DNA of 5,429 nt, from contig JALWEC010000048.1 of assembly GCA_027036655.1 (NCBI GenBank), positions 1-5,429 on the forward strand, written 5' to 3'. Source of the stretch: Melioribacteraceae bacterium (GTDB lineage: Bacteria; Bacteroidota; Ignavibacteria; Ignavibacteriales; Melioribacteraceae). The notes beneath the pieces are model-generated. The model saw only the letters and a program-made list of their open reading frames with translations, did not search any database and had not been told where the DNA came from. A program made the translations under genes and the position numbers. Positions 1-4,666 of this stretch are shown piece after piece (positions within the stretch are counted from its first letter, which is position 1; each line of letters opens with the position of its first letter).

Positions 1-24
1 TAAAATAATAAACTGTTCTCTTTT

Positions 25-42
25 GCAATGACGCGATGGCGC
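25..42 (+). repeat. Short repeat fragment, AATGACGCGAT type
   Basis: This 18-bp stretch matches 3187-3204 at 16 of 18 positions (core AATGACGCGAT followed by GGCGC here and AGCGC there). In the second copy it is the tail of a longer repeat, so this is probably the end of a repeat that begins left of the window. There is no coding sign. Confidence 0.5.
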
Positions 43-44
43 TA

Positions 45-93
45 AAAAACAAGCTGTCTGTCTCGGCAGACGGATTTCGAGCGGACGAGACGG
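45..93 (+). repeat. Repeat modules shared with 2382-2412
   Basis: Two words seen here recur downstream of the flavoprotein gene: AAAAACAAGCTGTCT (45-59, again at 2398-2412) and GCGGACGAGACGG (81-93, again at 2382-2394). Their order is reversed between the two places. A small hairpin with arms CTGTCTG (54-60) and CAGACGG (67-73, one T-G wobble) lies between the modules. They look like pieces of a dispersed intergenic repeat. No function is assigned. Confidence 0.5.
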
Positions 94-354
94 AGCCGTT
101 CGCTTTTACTGATAACTGTTTGCTGTCTGCCGTAACCCAACCCGAACAAGCCGGAAACAAAATTAGAAAAAGTCGGACAAAAAAATAATCTCTGAAACCC
201 TTATCAACAAGGGACTTTAGAGTATTTGGGAAAATATTCTGCAACAAAGAACACGAATTTTACTAATATGGTACTAAGAAATTAATTTTCCGATTACAAT
301 TCACATCAACTTTTTTTAGTTTTGAATAAATCAAAATAATCTTTAAGGTGAATT
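94..354. other. Non-coding upstream region of the flavoprotein gene
   Basis: No credible reading frame is present. The only structure I see is an imperfect stem-loop at 190-222. Its outer arms are CTCT (190-193) and AGAG (219-222), then AAA/TTT, and its inner arms are CCCTT (198-202) and AAGGG (209-213) around a 6-base loop. No T-run follows, so it is not a standard terminator. It could belong to the leader of the next gene if transcription starts upstream of it. I found no strong sigma70 promoter. TAGTTTTG at 317-324 fits the Bacteroidota -7 pattern TAnnTTTG, but it has no convincing -33 partner. Confidence 0.4.
345..350 (+). promoter_or_regulatory. Ribosome binding site for the flavoprotein gene
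   Basis: AAGGTG lies 4 bases before the ATG at 355. The spacing is short, but together with the family-like N-terminus it fixes the start. Confidence 0.6.
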
Positions 355-2211
355 ATGATTGAGCTGAGGAACCAATTTATTTTAGCGCCGTTAAAATTAG
401 GTTACGGCGATTCTACCGGAACGGTAAATGAAAGACATCTCGATTTTTATAATATTCGCAGCAAATTCATAGGAGCGGTAACTCCCGAGCCTCTTTATCT
501 TGATAAGGGCTTGAGAGAACTTCCTTCTCAAATCGGAATAGACAACGATGAAAAACTCACTGGATTGAAAACACTGACCGATTTGCTGCACAAAAACGGG
601 GCAAAAGCGATAGCACATCTCAATCATCCGGGACGGCTGGCAAACCCTAAAATACCGGGCAATTATTTTATATCATCTACGGATAAACCTTGCCCTAACG
701 GCGGCGCGACTCCCGTTAAAATGAACCGGGACATGATGAACGATGTTGTTGATATGTTTGTCGATAGAGCCAAAAGAGCCGTAACGGCGGGTTTTGATAT
801 TATCGAATTGCAAGCCGGACACGGTTATCTGCTTGCTCAGTTTATTTCTCCCGATGTAAACGACAGAGAAGACGAGTACGGCGGAAGTTTTGAAAACAGA
901 ATTAAGTTTCCGTTGGAAGTAATCGAAGCGGTTCGAGGCGCGATTGATATTCCGATTATTGTCCGAATCAGCGGAGATGAAATGATTCCGTCGGGTTTTC
1001 ATATCGATGAAATGTTGAAATTTTCTAAAATTTTGGAGCATAAAGGAGTTGACGCAATTCATGTTTCTGCCGGTTCGGCTTGCACGACTCCGCCTTGGTT
1101 TTTTCAACATATGTTTATTCCAAAAGGAAAGACTTGGGAGTTAGCCGGAAAGATTAAAGAAGCCGTTAAAATTCCGGTTGTTTTTGTAGGGCGGATTCAC
1201 TCCGAATCGGACATAAACTTTCTCAAATCAAATTACAATGCTGATTTTATTGCGCTCGGAAGGGCGATGGTAGCCGATCATAATTTTCTCGCAAAATATT
1301 TTAATGAAATCGAGGGTAATATTCGTCCCTGTCTTGCCTGCGCCGAAGGATGTCTCGGAGGCGTCAAAGGAGGTAAAGGACTCGGCTGTGTTGTAAATCC
1401 AACCGTAAACACAGGACTTCCCGAGATTGAGAAATCAGATAAACAAAAGCATTTTGCCGTTGTAGGCGGGGGACTTGCGGGAATGCAGACCGCTGCAGCG
1501 TTGAGTGAAAGAGGTTATGAAGTCGATTTGTTCGAGAAAAACGAATTGGGCGGTCAGTTTAACTTGGCGTCGCTTCCTCCCAATAAAAGCAGCTTGGAAG
1601 AGCTTGTAACTTATTTTAAAAATGAAATTTCCGGAAGTTCCGTAAATCTTATCAAACGCGAAGCGTTGGCGGATGATTTTGCCGATTCCGGTTACGACGG
1701 TATTGTTATGGCTACCGGAGCCGTTCCTTCCGTCCCTCCGATAAAAGGTTTGGATAAATACTATTGGACGGAATTTTTGGATGATAATCTTCTTCCTCAA
1801 AATAAAAAGGTTTTGGTTATCGGCGGTGGGTTAATCGGTTTGGAGGTGGCGTCCAAACTTGTTGACGCCGGTAACGAAGTGATTATAGTTGAGATGCTTT
1901 CTGAAATTGCGCGAGGAATGGAGATGATTGAAAAAGCCCTTACGGTAAAAAAACTGAAAGCAAAATCGACAACTATTTACACGAATTATCGCGTAACGGA
2001 GGTCGCCGGAACCGAGGTTCTAATTGAAAGCGAATCCGAGAAAAAAAAGATATCCGGCGTGGACGAAATTGTTGTAGCAACAGGAATGCAGAGTTATCTT
2101 CCTTTTGATTATACCGGCGATATTCCTCTTTATTTTGTCGGGGACGCTAAACAAGTCGGGAAAGCGCAGGAAGCAATTCATGATGCGTATGAATTGGCTC
2201 TTAAATTATAA
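355..2211 (+). CDS. NADH:flavin oxidoreductase / 2,4-dienoyl-CoA reductase-like flavoprotein
   Basis: This 618-residue protein has the architecture of FadH, BaiCD and trimethylamine dehydrogenase. Electrons pass from NAD(P)H through FAD and a 4Fe-4S cluster to FMN, which reduces an activated C=C bond. Residues 1-320 form the old yellow enzyme TIM barrel, with NQFILAPL near the start, HLNHPGR (88-94), QAGHGYL (153-159) and DEYGGSFENR (173-182). The cluster ligands are C326, C329, C333 and C345 (C-x2-C-x3-C-x11-C). FAD binding is shown by GGGLAG (371-376) with E394. A second dinucleotide fold has GGGLIG (490-495) with E513, an acid that usually favours NADH. VATG (574-577) and FVGDA (594-598) complete the FAD site. 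The protein is slightly shorter than FadH (about 670). The first His of the common HAAHGYL motif is Gln153. No signal peptide or membrane segment is seen, so it should be cytoplasmic. The gene stands alone between repeat regions, so the substrate cannot be named; an enoate or enoyl-CoA is an inference from the family. Confidence 0.9.
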   Translation: MIELRNQFILAPLKLGYGDSTGTVNERHLDFYNIRSKFIGAVTPEPLYLDKGLRELPSQIGIDNDEKLTGLKTLTDLLHKNGAKAIAHLNHPGRLANPKIPGNYFISSTDKPCPNGGATPVKMNRDMMNDVVDMFVDRAKRAVTAGFDIIELQAGHGYLLAQFISPDVNDREDEYGGSFENRIKFPLEVIEAVRGAIDIPIIVRISGDEMIPSGFHIDEMLKFSKILEHKGVDAIHVSAGSACTTPPWFFQHMFIPKGKTWELAGKIKEAVKIPVVFVGRIHSESDINFLKSNYNADFIALGRAMVADHNFLAKYFNEIEGNIRPCLACAEGCLGGVKGGKGLGCVVNPTVNTGLPEIEKSDKQKHFAVVGGGLAGMQTAAALSERGYEVDLFEKNELGGQFNLASLPPNKSSLEELVTYFKNEISGSSVNLIKREALADDFADSGYDGIVMATGAVPSVPPIKGLDKYYWTEFLDDNLLPQNKKVLVIGGGLIGLEVASKLVDAGNEVIIVEMLSEIARGMEMIEKALTVKKLKAKSTTIYTNYRVTEVAGTEVLIESESEKKKISGVDEIVVATGMQSYLPFDYTGDIPLYFVGDAKQVGKAQEAIHDAYELALKL

Positions 2212-2231
2212 ATTCAACTTTTTTTGTTGAG

Positions 2232-2237
2232 AAGGAG
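2232..2237 (+). promoter_or_regulatory. Orphan Shine-Dalgarno-like site without a gene
   Basis: AAGGAG sits 21 bases after the flavoprotein stop. Eight bases later, where a start codon would be, the sequence is ATT (2246-2248). The frame that follows runs only to a TGA at 2378-2380 and is made of repeat sequence (hairpins at 2284-2327 and 2359-2394). It may be the ribosome site of a lost downstream gene or a chance purine run. A weak stem, TCAAC (2214-2218) and GTTGA (2226-2230) around seven Ts, lies just before it. Confidence 0.25.
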
Positions 2238-2283
2238 ACGATAAAATTAATAAAAACAAGCGTCCGCCGTGGCGTTTTGGTAG

Positions 2284-2333
2284 AGCGGATTGCTTAGTCC
2301 CGCAAATTACGGGACGGGCAATCTGCTTTTGCT
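2284..2333 (+). terminator. Likely Rho-independent terminator of the flavoprotein gene, built from repeat sequence
   Basis: The outer arms AGCGGATTGC (2284-2293) and GCAATCTGCT (2318-2327) form 10 pairs with one G-T wobble. The inner arms GTCCCG (2297-2302) and CGGGAC (2310-2315) enclose a 7-base loop. TTA (2294-2296) faces GG (2316-2317) between the two stems. The T-run that follows is interrupted (TTTT, GC, TTTTT). It lies 72 bases after the stop at 2211. The arm word GCAATCTG also occurs in the repeat ending near 3058, so the terminator seems to be made from a repeat copy. Confidence 0.6.
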
Positions 2334-2358
2334 TTTTACATAACCACTCGCAGATTGA

Positions 2359-2394
2359 CCGTCTCTCGCAGTCCGTCTGAGGCGGACGAGACGG
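2359..2394. repeat. Long imperfect hairpin
   Basis: The outer arms CCGTCTC (2359-2365) and GAGACGG (2388-2394) pair perfectly. The inner arms GTCCGTC (2371-2377) and GGCGGAC (2381-2387) pair with one T-G wobble around a TGA loop. A 5-base bulge lies on the left side. The inner part is one of the TCCGCC/GGCGGA-type palindromes scattered through this intergenic region. No T-run follows. Confidence 0.55.
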
Positions 2395-2407
2395 TGTAAA
2401 AACAAGC

Positions 2408-2530
2408 TGTCTTGAACAATGATTAAAATGATTAAGTGAGAACTATGATTTCTAAAAAAAACAAAATGAATTGAAAAACCTGGAAAATCATAGTCAATCA
2501 TAAAATCAAAAAAAATCATAGTTCAAGACA
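2408..2530. repeat. 123-bp nested palindromic element with ATGATT/AATCAT arrays
   Basis: The ends TGTCTTGAAC (2408-2417) and GTTCAAGACA (2521-2530) are a perfect 10-bp inverted repeat. Inside, three ATGATT words on the left (2419-2424, 2428-2433, 2445-2450) face three AATCAT words on the right (2514-2519, 2496-2501, 2486-2491). The innermost pair extends to CTATGATTT (2443-2451) with AAATCATAG (2485-2493). The whole stretch could fold into one long interrupted hairpin. It carries only tiny reading frames. It resembles, from memory, repeats of Bacteroidota-like genomes, some near small GxxExxY-family genes; no such gene is here. Confidence 0.7.
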
Positions 2531-2607
2531 ATCAACGCAAGTCCCGATTTATCTGTAACGCTACAATTTGATACTTCTGTTCCGTAGGTGCTTGTTTTTC
2601 TGCTTGC
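2531..2607. other. Non-coding stretch with no recognised feature
   Basis: There is no RNA gene, strong hairpin or start-bearing frame. A minus-strand frame is open from 2672 down to the stop at 2532-2534 and reads as a Gln/Lys/Ala-rich peptide. It has no start codon, and its upstream half lies in the tandem repeat that begins at 2608, so a gene remnant is only a possibility. Confidence 0.3.
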
Positions 2608-2728
2608 TTAGCCGATGAAACGCTTTTTGAATATTTGGCATCTGTGTGTTCCCCGGTGAGATTACTTCGTCGTTACTCTCCTCGTAATGACACTAAATGT
2701 TATTGCTAGCGAACGGAGTAAACGCGGC

Positions 2729-2742
2729 TCCGCCACGGCGGA
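2729..2742. repeat. TCCGCC-AC-GGCGGA palindrome
   Basis: Perfect 6-bp arms with a 2-base centre. Related palindromes are at 2962-2975 (one wobble), 3147-3160 (perfect, centre AA) and 2372-2386 (imperfect, with a longer centre). A half-like form is near 2262-2273. Confidence 0.6.
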
Positions 2743-2853
2743 TTCACCGGCATTCAACCTTAGAGGTTAAACCGTTAATAAATAATTCGGGAACTGTATG
2801 TTTTTTAGTGAGATTACTTCGTCGCTTTGCTCCTAGTAATGACACTAAATGTT

Positions 2854-2892
2854 ATTGCGAGACAATCCGCGATAGTGGATTGTCGTGGCAAT
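2854..2892. repeat. Hairpin inside the second tandem unit
   Basis: The arms GACAATCC (2861-2868) and GGATTGTC (2877-2884) pair perfectly around an 8-base loop. The stem is extended by ATTGC (2854-2858) with GCAAT (2888-2892). The surrounding element starts with GAGATT (2810-2815) and ends with AATCTC (2890-2895), which form a short terminal inverted repeat. No T-run follows. Confidence 0.55.
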
Positions 2893-2961
2893 CTCCTAAA
2901 TATTCGACCTTGCCCGTAAAACCGCTATTGCACATTCGGCAAGTGTAAGTTTTCCGATGAG

Positions 2962-3058
2962 TCCGCTAAGGCGGAGCTTCACTGTTCCTAACGTCGCAGT
3001 TCGCAATGACGTGAAAGTTTCTGTCATTGCGAGCGAACGGAGTGAGTGCGGCAATCTG
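2962..3058. repeat. TCCGCT palindrome plus GTCATTGCGAGCGAACGGAG-type repeat
   Basis: The stretch begins with TCCGCT-AA-GGCGGA (2962-2975). TCGCAATGAC (3001-3010) and GTCATTGCGA (3023-3032) form a perfect 10-bp inverted repeat with a 12-base loop. The second arm continues as GCGAACGGAGTGAGTGCGGC and ends in AATCTG. I recognise this sequence type as a common dispersed intergenic repeat in several bacterial phyla, from memory. Confidence 0.65.
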
Positions 3059-3079
3059 TAGAAATGTAAAGCAAAATTT

Positions 3080-3106
3080 CCTTCGAGGCACTTGTTTCCT
3101 CGAAGG
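3080..3106. repeat. Perfect 9-bp stem-loop
   Basis: CCTTCGAGG (3080-3088) and CCTCGAAGG (3098-3106) enclose a 9-base loop. No T-run follows and no gene lies on either side, so its role is unknown. Confidence 0.55.
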
Positions 3107-3146
3107 TAAGGAAAGAATGAAAGTGTTTAATACCTTCAACAAACAA

Positions 3147-3204
3147 TCCGCCAAGGCGGAGCAGCAGTCGTCCTTCGGACTCCTTCGTAATGACGCGATA
3201 GCGC
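3147..3204. repeat. Repeat copy with TCCGCC palindrome and AATGACGCGAT end
   Basis: It starts with the perfect palindrome TCCGCC-AA-GGCGGA (3147-3160). It contains a small hairpin (GTCC 3170-3173, GGAC 3177-3180) and ends in AATGACGCGATAGCGC, the part matched by 25-42. Its overall order resembles 2962-3012, so the two are probably copies of one family. Confidence 0.5.
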
Positions 3205-3219
3205 AAATATTAAATTAAA

Positions 3220-3445
3220 ACACCTTCTCCCGTGCAGGACTTAACATGACAATTTTTAGTTCTACAAAAGTCTCTATTAGAAGGTTTTGCATAACCCACT
3301 AATATGTCATTCTGAATGGAGCGAAGCGGAATGAAGAATCTCATAACCGGAAATTAAACCGAATTTATAGATATTTCGGACGTCTTACACCTTCGCTGTG
3401 GCGAACTCAATATGACAATTTTAGGTTTTGCAAAGGTCTCTATTA
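3220..3445. repeat. Degenerate 60-bp direct repeat flanking a different repeat
   Basis: Copies lie at 3220-3279 and 3387-3445. Both start with ACACCTTC and end with GTCTCTATTA. The right 34 bases (3246-3279 and 3412-3445) agree at 29 positions, starting with ATGACAATTTT. Between them is a separate repeat at 3306-3342, of the GTCATTCTGAATGGAGCGAA ... GAAGAATCTC type. The second copy ends 19 bases before the -35 box of the regulator gene. Confidence 0.55.
3306..3342. repeat. GTCATTCTGA...GAAGAATCTC dispersed repeat
   Basis: It starts with GTCATTCTGAATGGAGCGAA and ends with GAAGAATCTC. This type is familiar as a dispersed intergenic repeat in many bacteria (from memory) and is unrelated to the GTCATTGCGAG type nearby. 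Single copy in this window. Confidence 0.5.
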
Positions 3446-3464
3446 AATTATTCTTATTTTAAAC

Positions 3465-3493
3465 TTGACAAACAGTCTTTTAATAATTATATT
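3465..3493 (+). promoter_or_regulatory. Sigma70-type promoter of the regulator-peroxiredoxin operon
   Basis: The -35 box is a perfect TTGACA (3465-3470). A 17-bp spacer leads to TATATT (3488-3493), which is one base off TATAAT. Transcription should start near 3500, giving a leader of about 30 bases that is almost all A and T. It is by far the best promoter match in the window. Confidence 0.8.
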
Positions 3494-3520
3494 TAATTAA
3501 TAAAAATTATTAACTAATAA
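3481..3520. promoter_or_regulatory. Possible Fur/PerR operator region
   Basis: TTATTA-AC-TAATAA (3507-3520) is a perfect inverted repeat just downstream of the predicted transcription start. A second site, 3481-3495, overlaps the -10 box and matches the PerR box TTATAATNATTATAA at 10 of 14 fixed positions. Both places would suit autorepression. The region is almost pure A/T, so such matches arise easily by chance. Confidence 0.35.
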
Positions 3521-3530
3521 AAAATAGTAA

Positions 3531-3980
3531 ATGCTAACTGTTAAGGATAAAATAAAAGAATTTATTGAAAAGTGTAAAGAAGTCGGGATTAGCGCAACTT
3601 CTCAAAGGATTATTATCTATAAAGCCATTATGGATGATAAAACACATCCGAGTCCGGAGGAGCTTTACGCTAAAATAAAGGATGAAAATCCGACTATTTC
3701 ACTTGCCACGGTTTACAAAACTTTAGAAACTTTCAGCGAGTATGGTTTTATAAAAAAAGTAACTCCTCTTCACGTAAAAGTTAGATACGAACCGAATATC
3801 GAGCGACATCATCACATGGTTTGCGTTAAATGCGGGAAAATTTATGACGTTAAATCTGATGAACTGAACCATATTGAGCTACCCGATAAAATTTTAGGCA
3901 AAAATATTTTGCTCGATTATTCGATTCAGTTTAATATAATTTGTGAAGAGTGTCAGTTAAAAGAAAAAAATAATAACTAA
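3531..3980 (+). CDS. Fur-superfamily regulator, PerR-like
   Basis: This 149-residue protein has the usual Fur/PerR length and order. An N-terminal winged helix (about 1-85) has its recognition helix in SLATVYKTLETF (57-68), and a C-terminal dimerisation and metal domain follows. A structural zinc site is clear: C98-x2-C101 and C138-x2-C141. Each Cys is exactly two positions later than in Bacillus subtilis PerR (C96, C99, C136, C139). With that offset the PerR regulatory ligands H37, H91, H93 and D104 are present as H39, H93, H95 and D106, while D85 becomes E87. The Asp at 106 favours PerR over Fur. PerR proteins sense peroxide by iron-catalysed oxidation of a ligand His and then release DNA. 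The gene has its own strong promoter and is followed after 16 bases by a peroxiredoxin gene, which supports a peroxide-stress role. No Shine-Dalgarno site precedes the ATG, yet no other start is available. A true Fur or a zinc sensor is less likely but possible. Confidence 0.9.
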   Translation: MLTVKDKIKEFIEKCKEVGISATSQRIIIYKAIMDDKTHPSPEELYAKIKDENPTISLATVYKTLETFSEYGFIKKVTPLHVKVRYEPNIERHHHMVCVKCGKIYDVKSDELNHIELPDKILGKNILLDYSIQFNIICEECQLKEKNNN

Positions 3981-3982
3981 AA

Positions 3983-3988
3983 AAGGAG
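3983..3988 (+). promoter_or_regulatory. Strong ribosome binding site of the peroxiredoxin gene
   Basis: AAGGAG lies 8 bases before the ATG at 3997, inside the 16-base gap after the regulator stop. It contrasts with the regulator itself, which has no such site. More peroxiredoxin than regulator could therefore be made from the shared transcript. Confidence 0.75.
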
Positions 3989-3996
3989 ATATTAAA

Positions 3997-4641
3997 ATGG
4001 AAGAACAAAACGTAGTATCATTACCGCACATTAACGAACCGGCGCCTTACTTTGAGGCGAATACAACCCACGGTGTAAAAAAATTAGATGATTACAAAGG
4101 TAAGTGGCTTGTGCTTTTTTCACATCCGGCTGATTTTACTCCGGTATGTACAACAGAGTTTATCGCTTTTTCAAAAAAATATGAGGATTTTCAAGCAATA
4201 AATACTGATGTTATCGGACTTAGTATTGACAGCTTGTTCTCACATATAGCTTGGGTTAATAGCATTAAAGAGAATTTCGGAGTTGACGTTCCGTTCCCGA
4301 TTATTGACGACATTAGTATGAAAGTAGCCAAAGCGTACGGAATGATTCATCCTAACGCAGCCGATACTCAAGCCGTTCGTGCGGTATTTGTCATAGACGA
4401 TAAAGGTATTTTACGAGCTATGATTTATTATCCGTTATCCAACGGAAGAAGCATTGACGAAGTTTACAGAATCGTTAAGGCGCTTCAAACTTCGGATAAA
4501 TACGGCGTCGCAACTCCCGAAGCTTGGGAACCGGGCGACAAAGTAATCGTTCCGCCTCCGACAACTCAGCAGGATGCCGATAAGAGGAAAGATGAAGGTT
4601 ACGAATATGTAGATTGGTATTTCAGCAAAAAAGAAATTTAA
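3997..4641 (+). CDS. Peroxiredoxin, Prx6-type, 1-Cys
   Basis: This 214-residue thiol peroxidase reduces hydrogen peroxide and organic hydroperoxides. The thioredoxin-like domain (about 8-165) carries the active-site motif P44-x3-T48-x2-C51 within SHPADFTPVCTTEF, with the supporting R128 in VRAVFVIDD. The C-terminal extension (about 170-214, including WEPGDKVIVPPP) is characteristic of the Prx6 subfamily, which also includes the archaeal enzymes. C51 is the only cysteine. The C-terminal cysteines of archaeal relatives such as Aeropyrum TPx are missing; the segment reads VDWYFSKK here. It should therefore work as a 1-Cys enzyme whose sulfenic acid is reduced by an outside thiol or reductant, none of which is encoded nearby. 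No signal peptide is present, so it should be cytoplasmic. It is the second gene of the operon led by the PerR-like regulator and ends 25 bases before a terminator. Induction by peroxide is an inference from that context. Confidence 0.93.
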   Translation: MEEQNVVSLPHINEPAPYFEANTTHGVKKLDDYKGKWLVLFSHPADFTPVCTTEFIAFSKKYEDFQAINTDVIGLSIDSLFSHIAWVNSIKENFGVDVPFPIIDDISMKVAKAYGMIHPNAADTQAVRAVFVIDDKGILRAMIYYPLSNGRSIDEVYRIVKALQTSDKYGVATPEAWEPGDKVIVPPPTTQQDADKRKDEGYEYVDWYFSKKEI

Positions 4642-4666
4642 CCCTCTCATACATCGACTTGCTTAG

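Larger units (their letters stand above)
2251..2407. repeat. ~146-bp segment bounded by an 11-bp direct repeat
   Basis: TAAAAACAAGC occurs at 2251-2261 and again at 2397-2407. The DNA between holds two strong hairpins (2284-2327 and 2359-2394) and no gene. The layout is compatible with a small non-autonomous inserted element with a target duplication, or with recombination between repeats. No terminal inverted repeats next to the direct repeats are evident. A near copy of the word with one more A lies at 43-54, and an inverted core (CTTGTTTTT) lies at 2591-2599, so the word may itself be a dispersed repeat. Confidence 0.4.
2608..2961. repeat. Three degenerate tandem units, ~150-bp pitch
   Basis: A 53-54 bp block recurs at 2608-2660, 2759-2812 and 2909-2961. 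Its shared words are close to CCGnnnAAACCGCT, ATTCGGCAA, TGTATGTTTT and a closing TGAG. The first two blocks run into a 51-bp direct repeat (2656-2706 and 2808-2858). These two copies agree at 46 of 51 bases, including GTGAGATTACTTCGTCG and AATGACACTAAATGTTATTG. A more diverged version follows the third block. The plus-strand frame across 2697-2948 has no ribosome site and is explained by the repeat, so it is not called as a gene. Confidence 0.6.

Noticed and set aside
317..324. TAGTTTTG as a Bacteroidota-type -7 promoter box for the flavoprotein gene
   Set aside because: There is no convincing -33 TTTG at the right distance, and the A/T-rich context makes the match weak.
2041..2048. Run of eight A in the flavoprotein gene as a programmed frameshift site
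   Set aside because: The frame continues normally to a family-typical C-terminus (FVGDA motif). No alternative frame of meaning or stimulatory structure was seen.
2408..2530. CRISPR array
   Set aside because: The repeated words are only 6-9 bases, are arranged as mirrored pairs, and are not separated by spacers of constant length.
2534..2672. Minus-strand open frame reading as a Gln/Lys/Ala-rich peptide
   Set aside because: It has no start codon, and about half of it overlaps the first tandem repeat block. The other two blocks do not keep a related frame. A gene remnant cannot be excluded but is not supported.
2697..2948. 83-codon plus-strand frame starting in the tandem repeat region
   Set aside because: It has no ribosome site and lies wholly inside two repeat units. 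The two similar peptide pieces it encodes follow from the DNA repeat rather than from protein selection.
2966..3218. Overlapping short frames of 60-63 codons on both strands
   Set aside because: They run across palindromes and repeats, overlap each other on opposite strands, have no ribosome sites and show no protein-like motifs.
4435..4650. Minus-strand 71-codon frame over the end of the peroxiredoxin gene
   Set aside because: It is antisense to a well-supported gene and has no ribosome site or recognisable motif.
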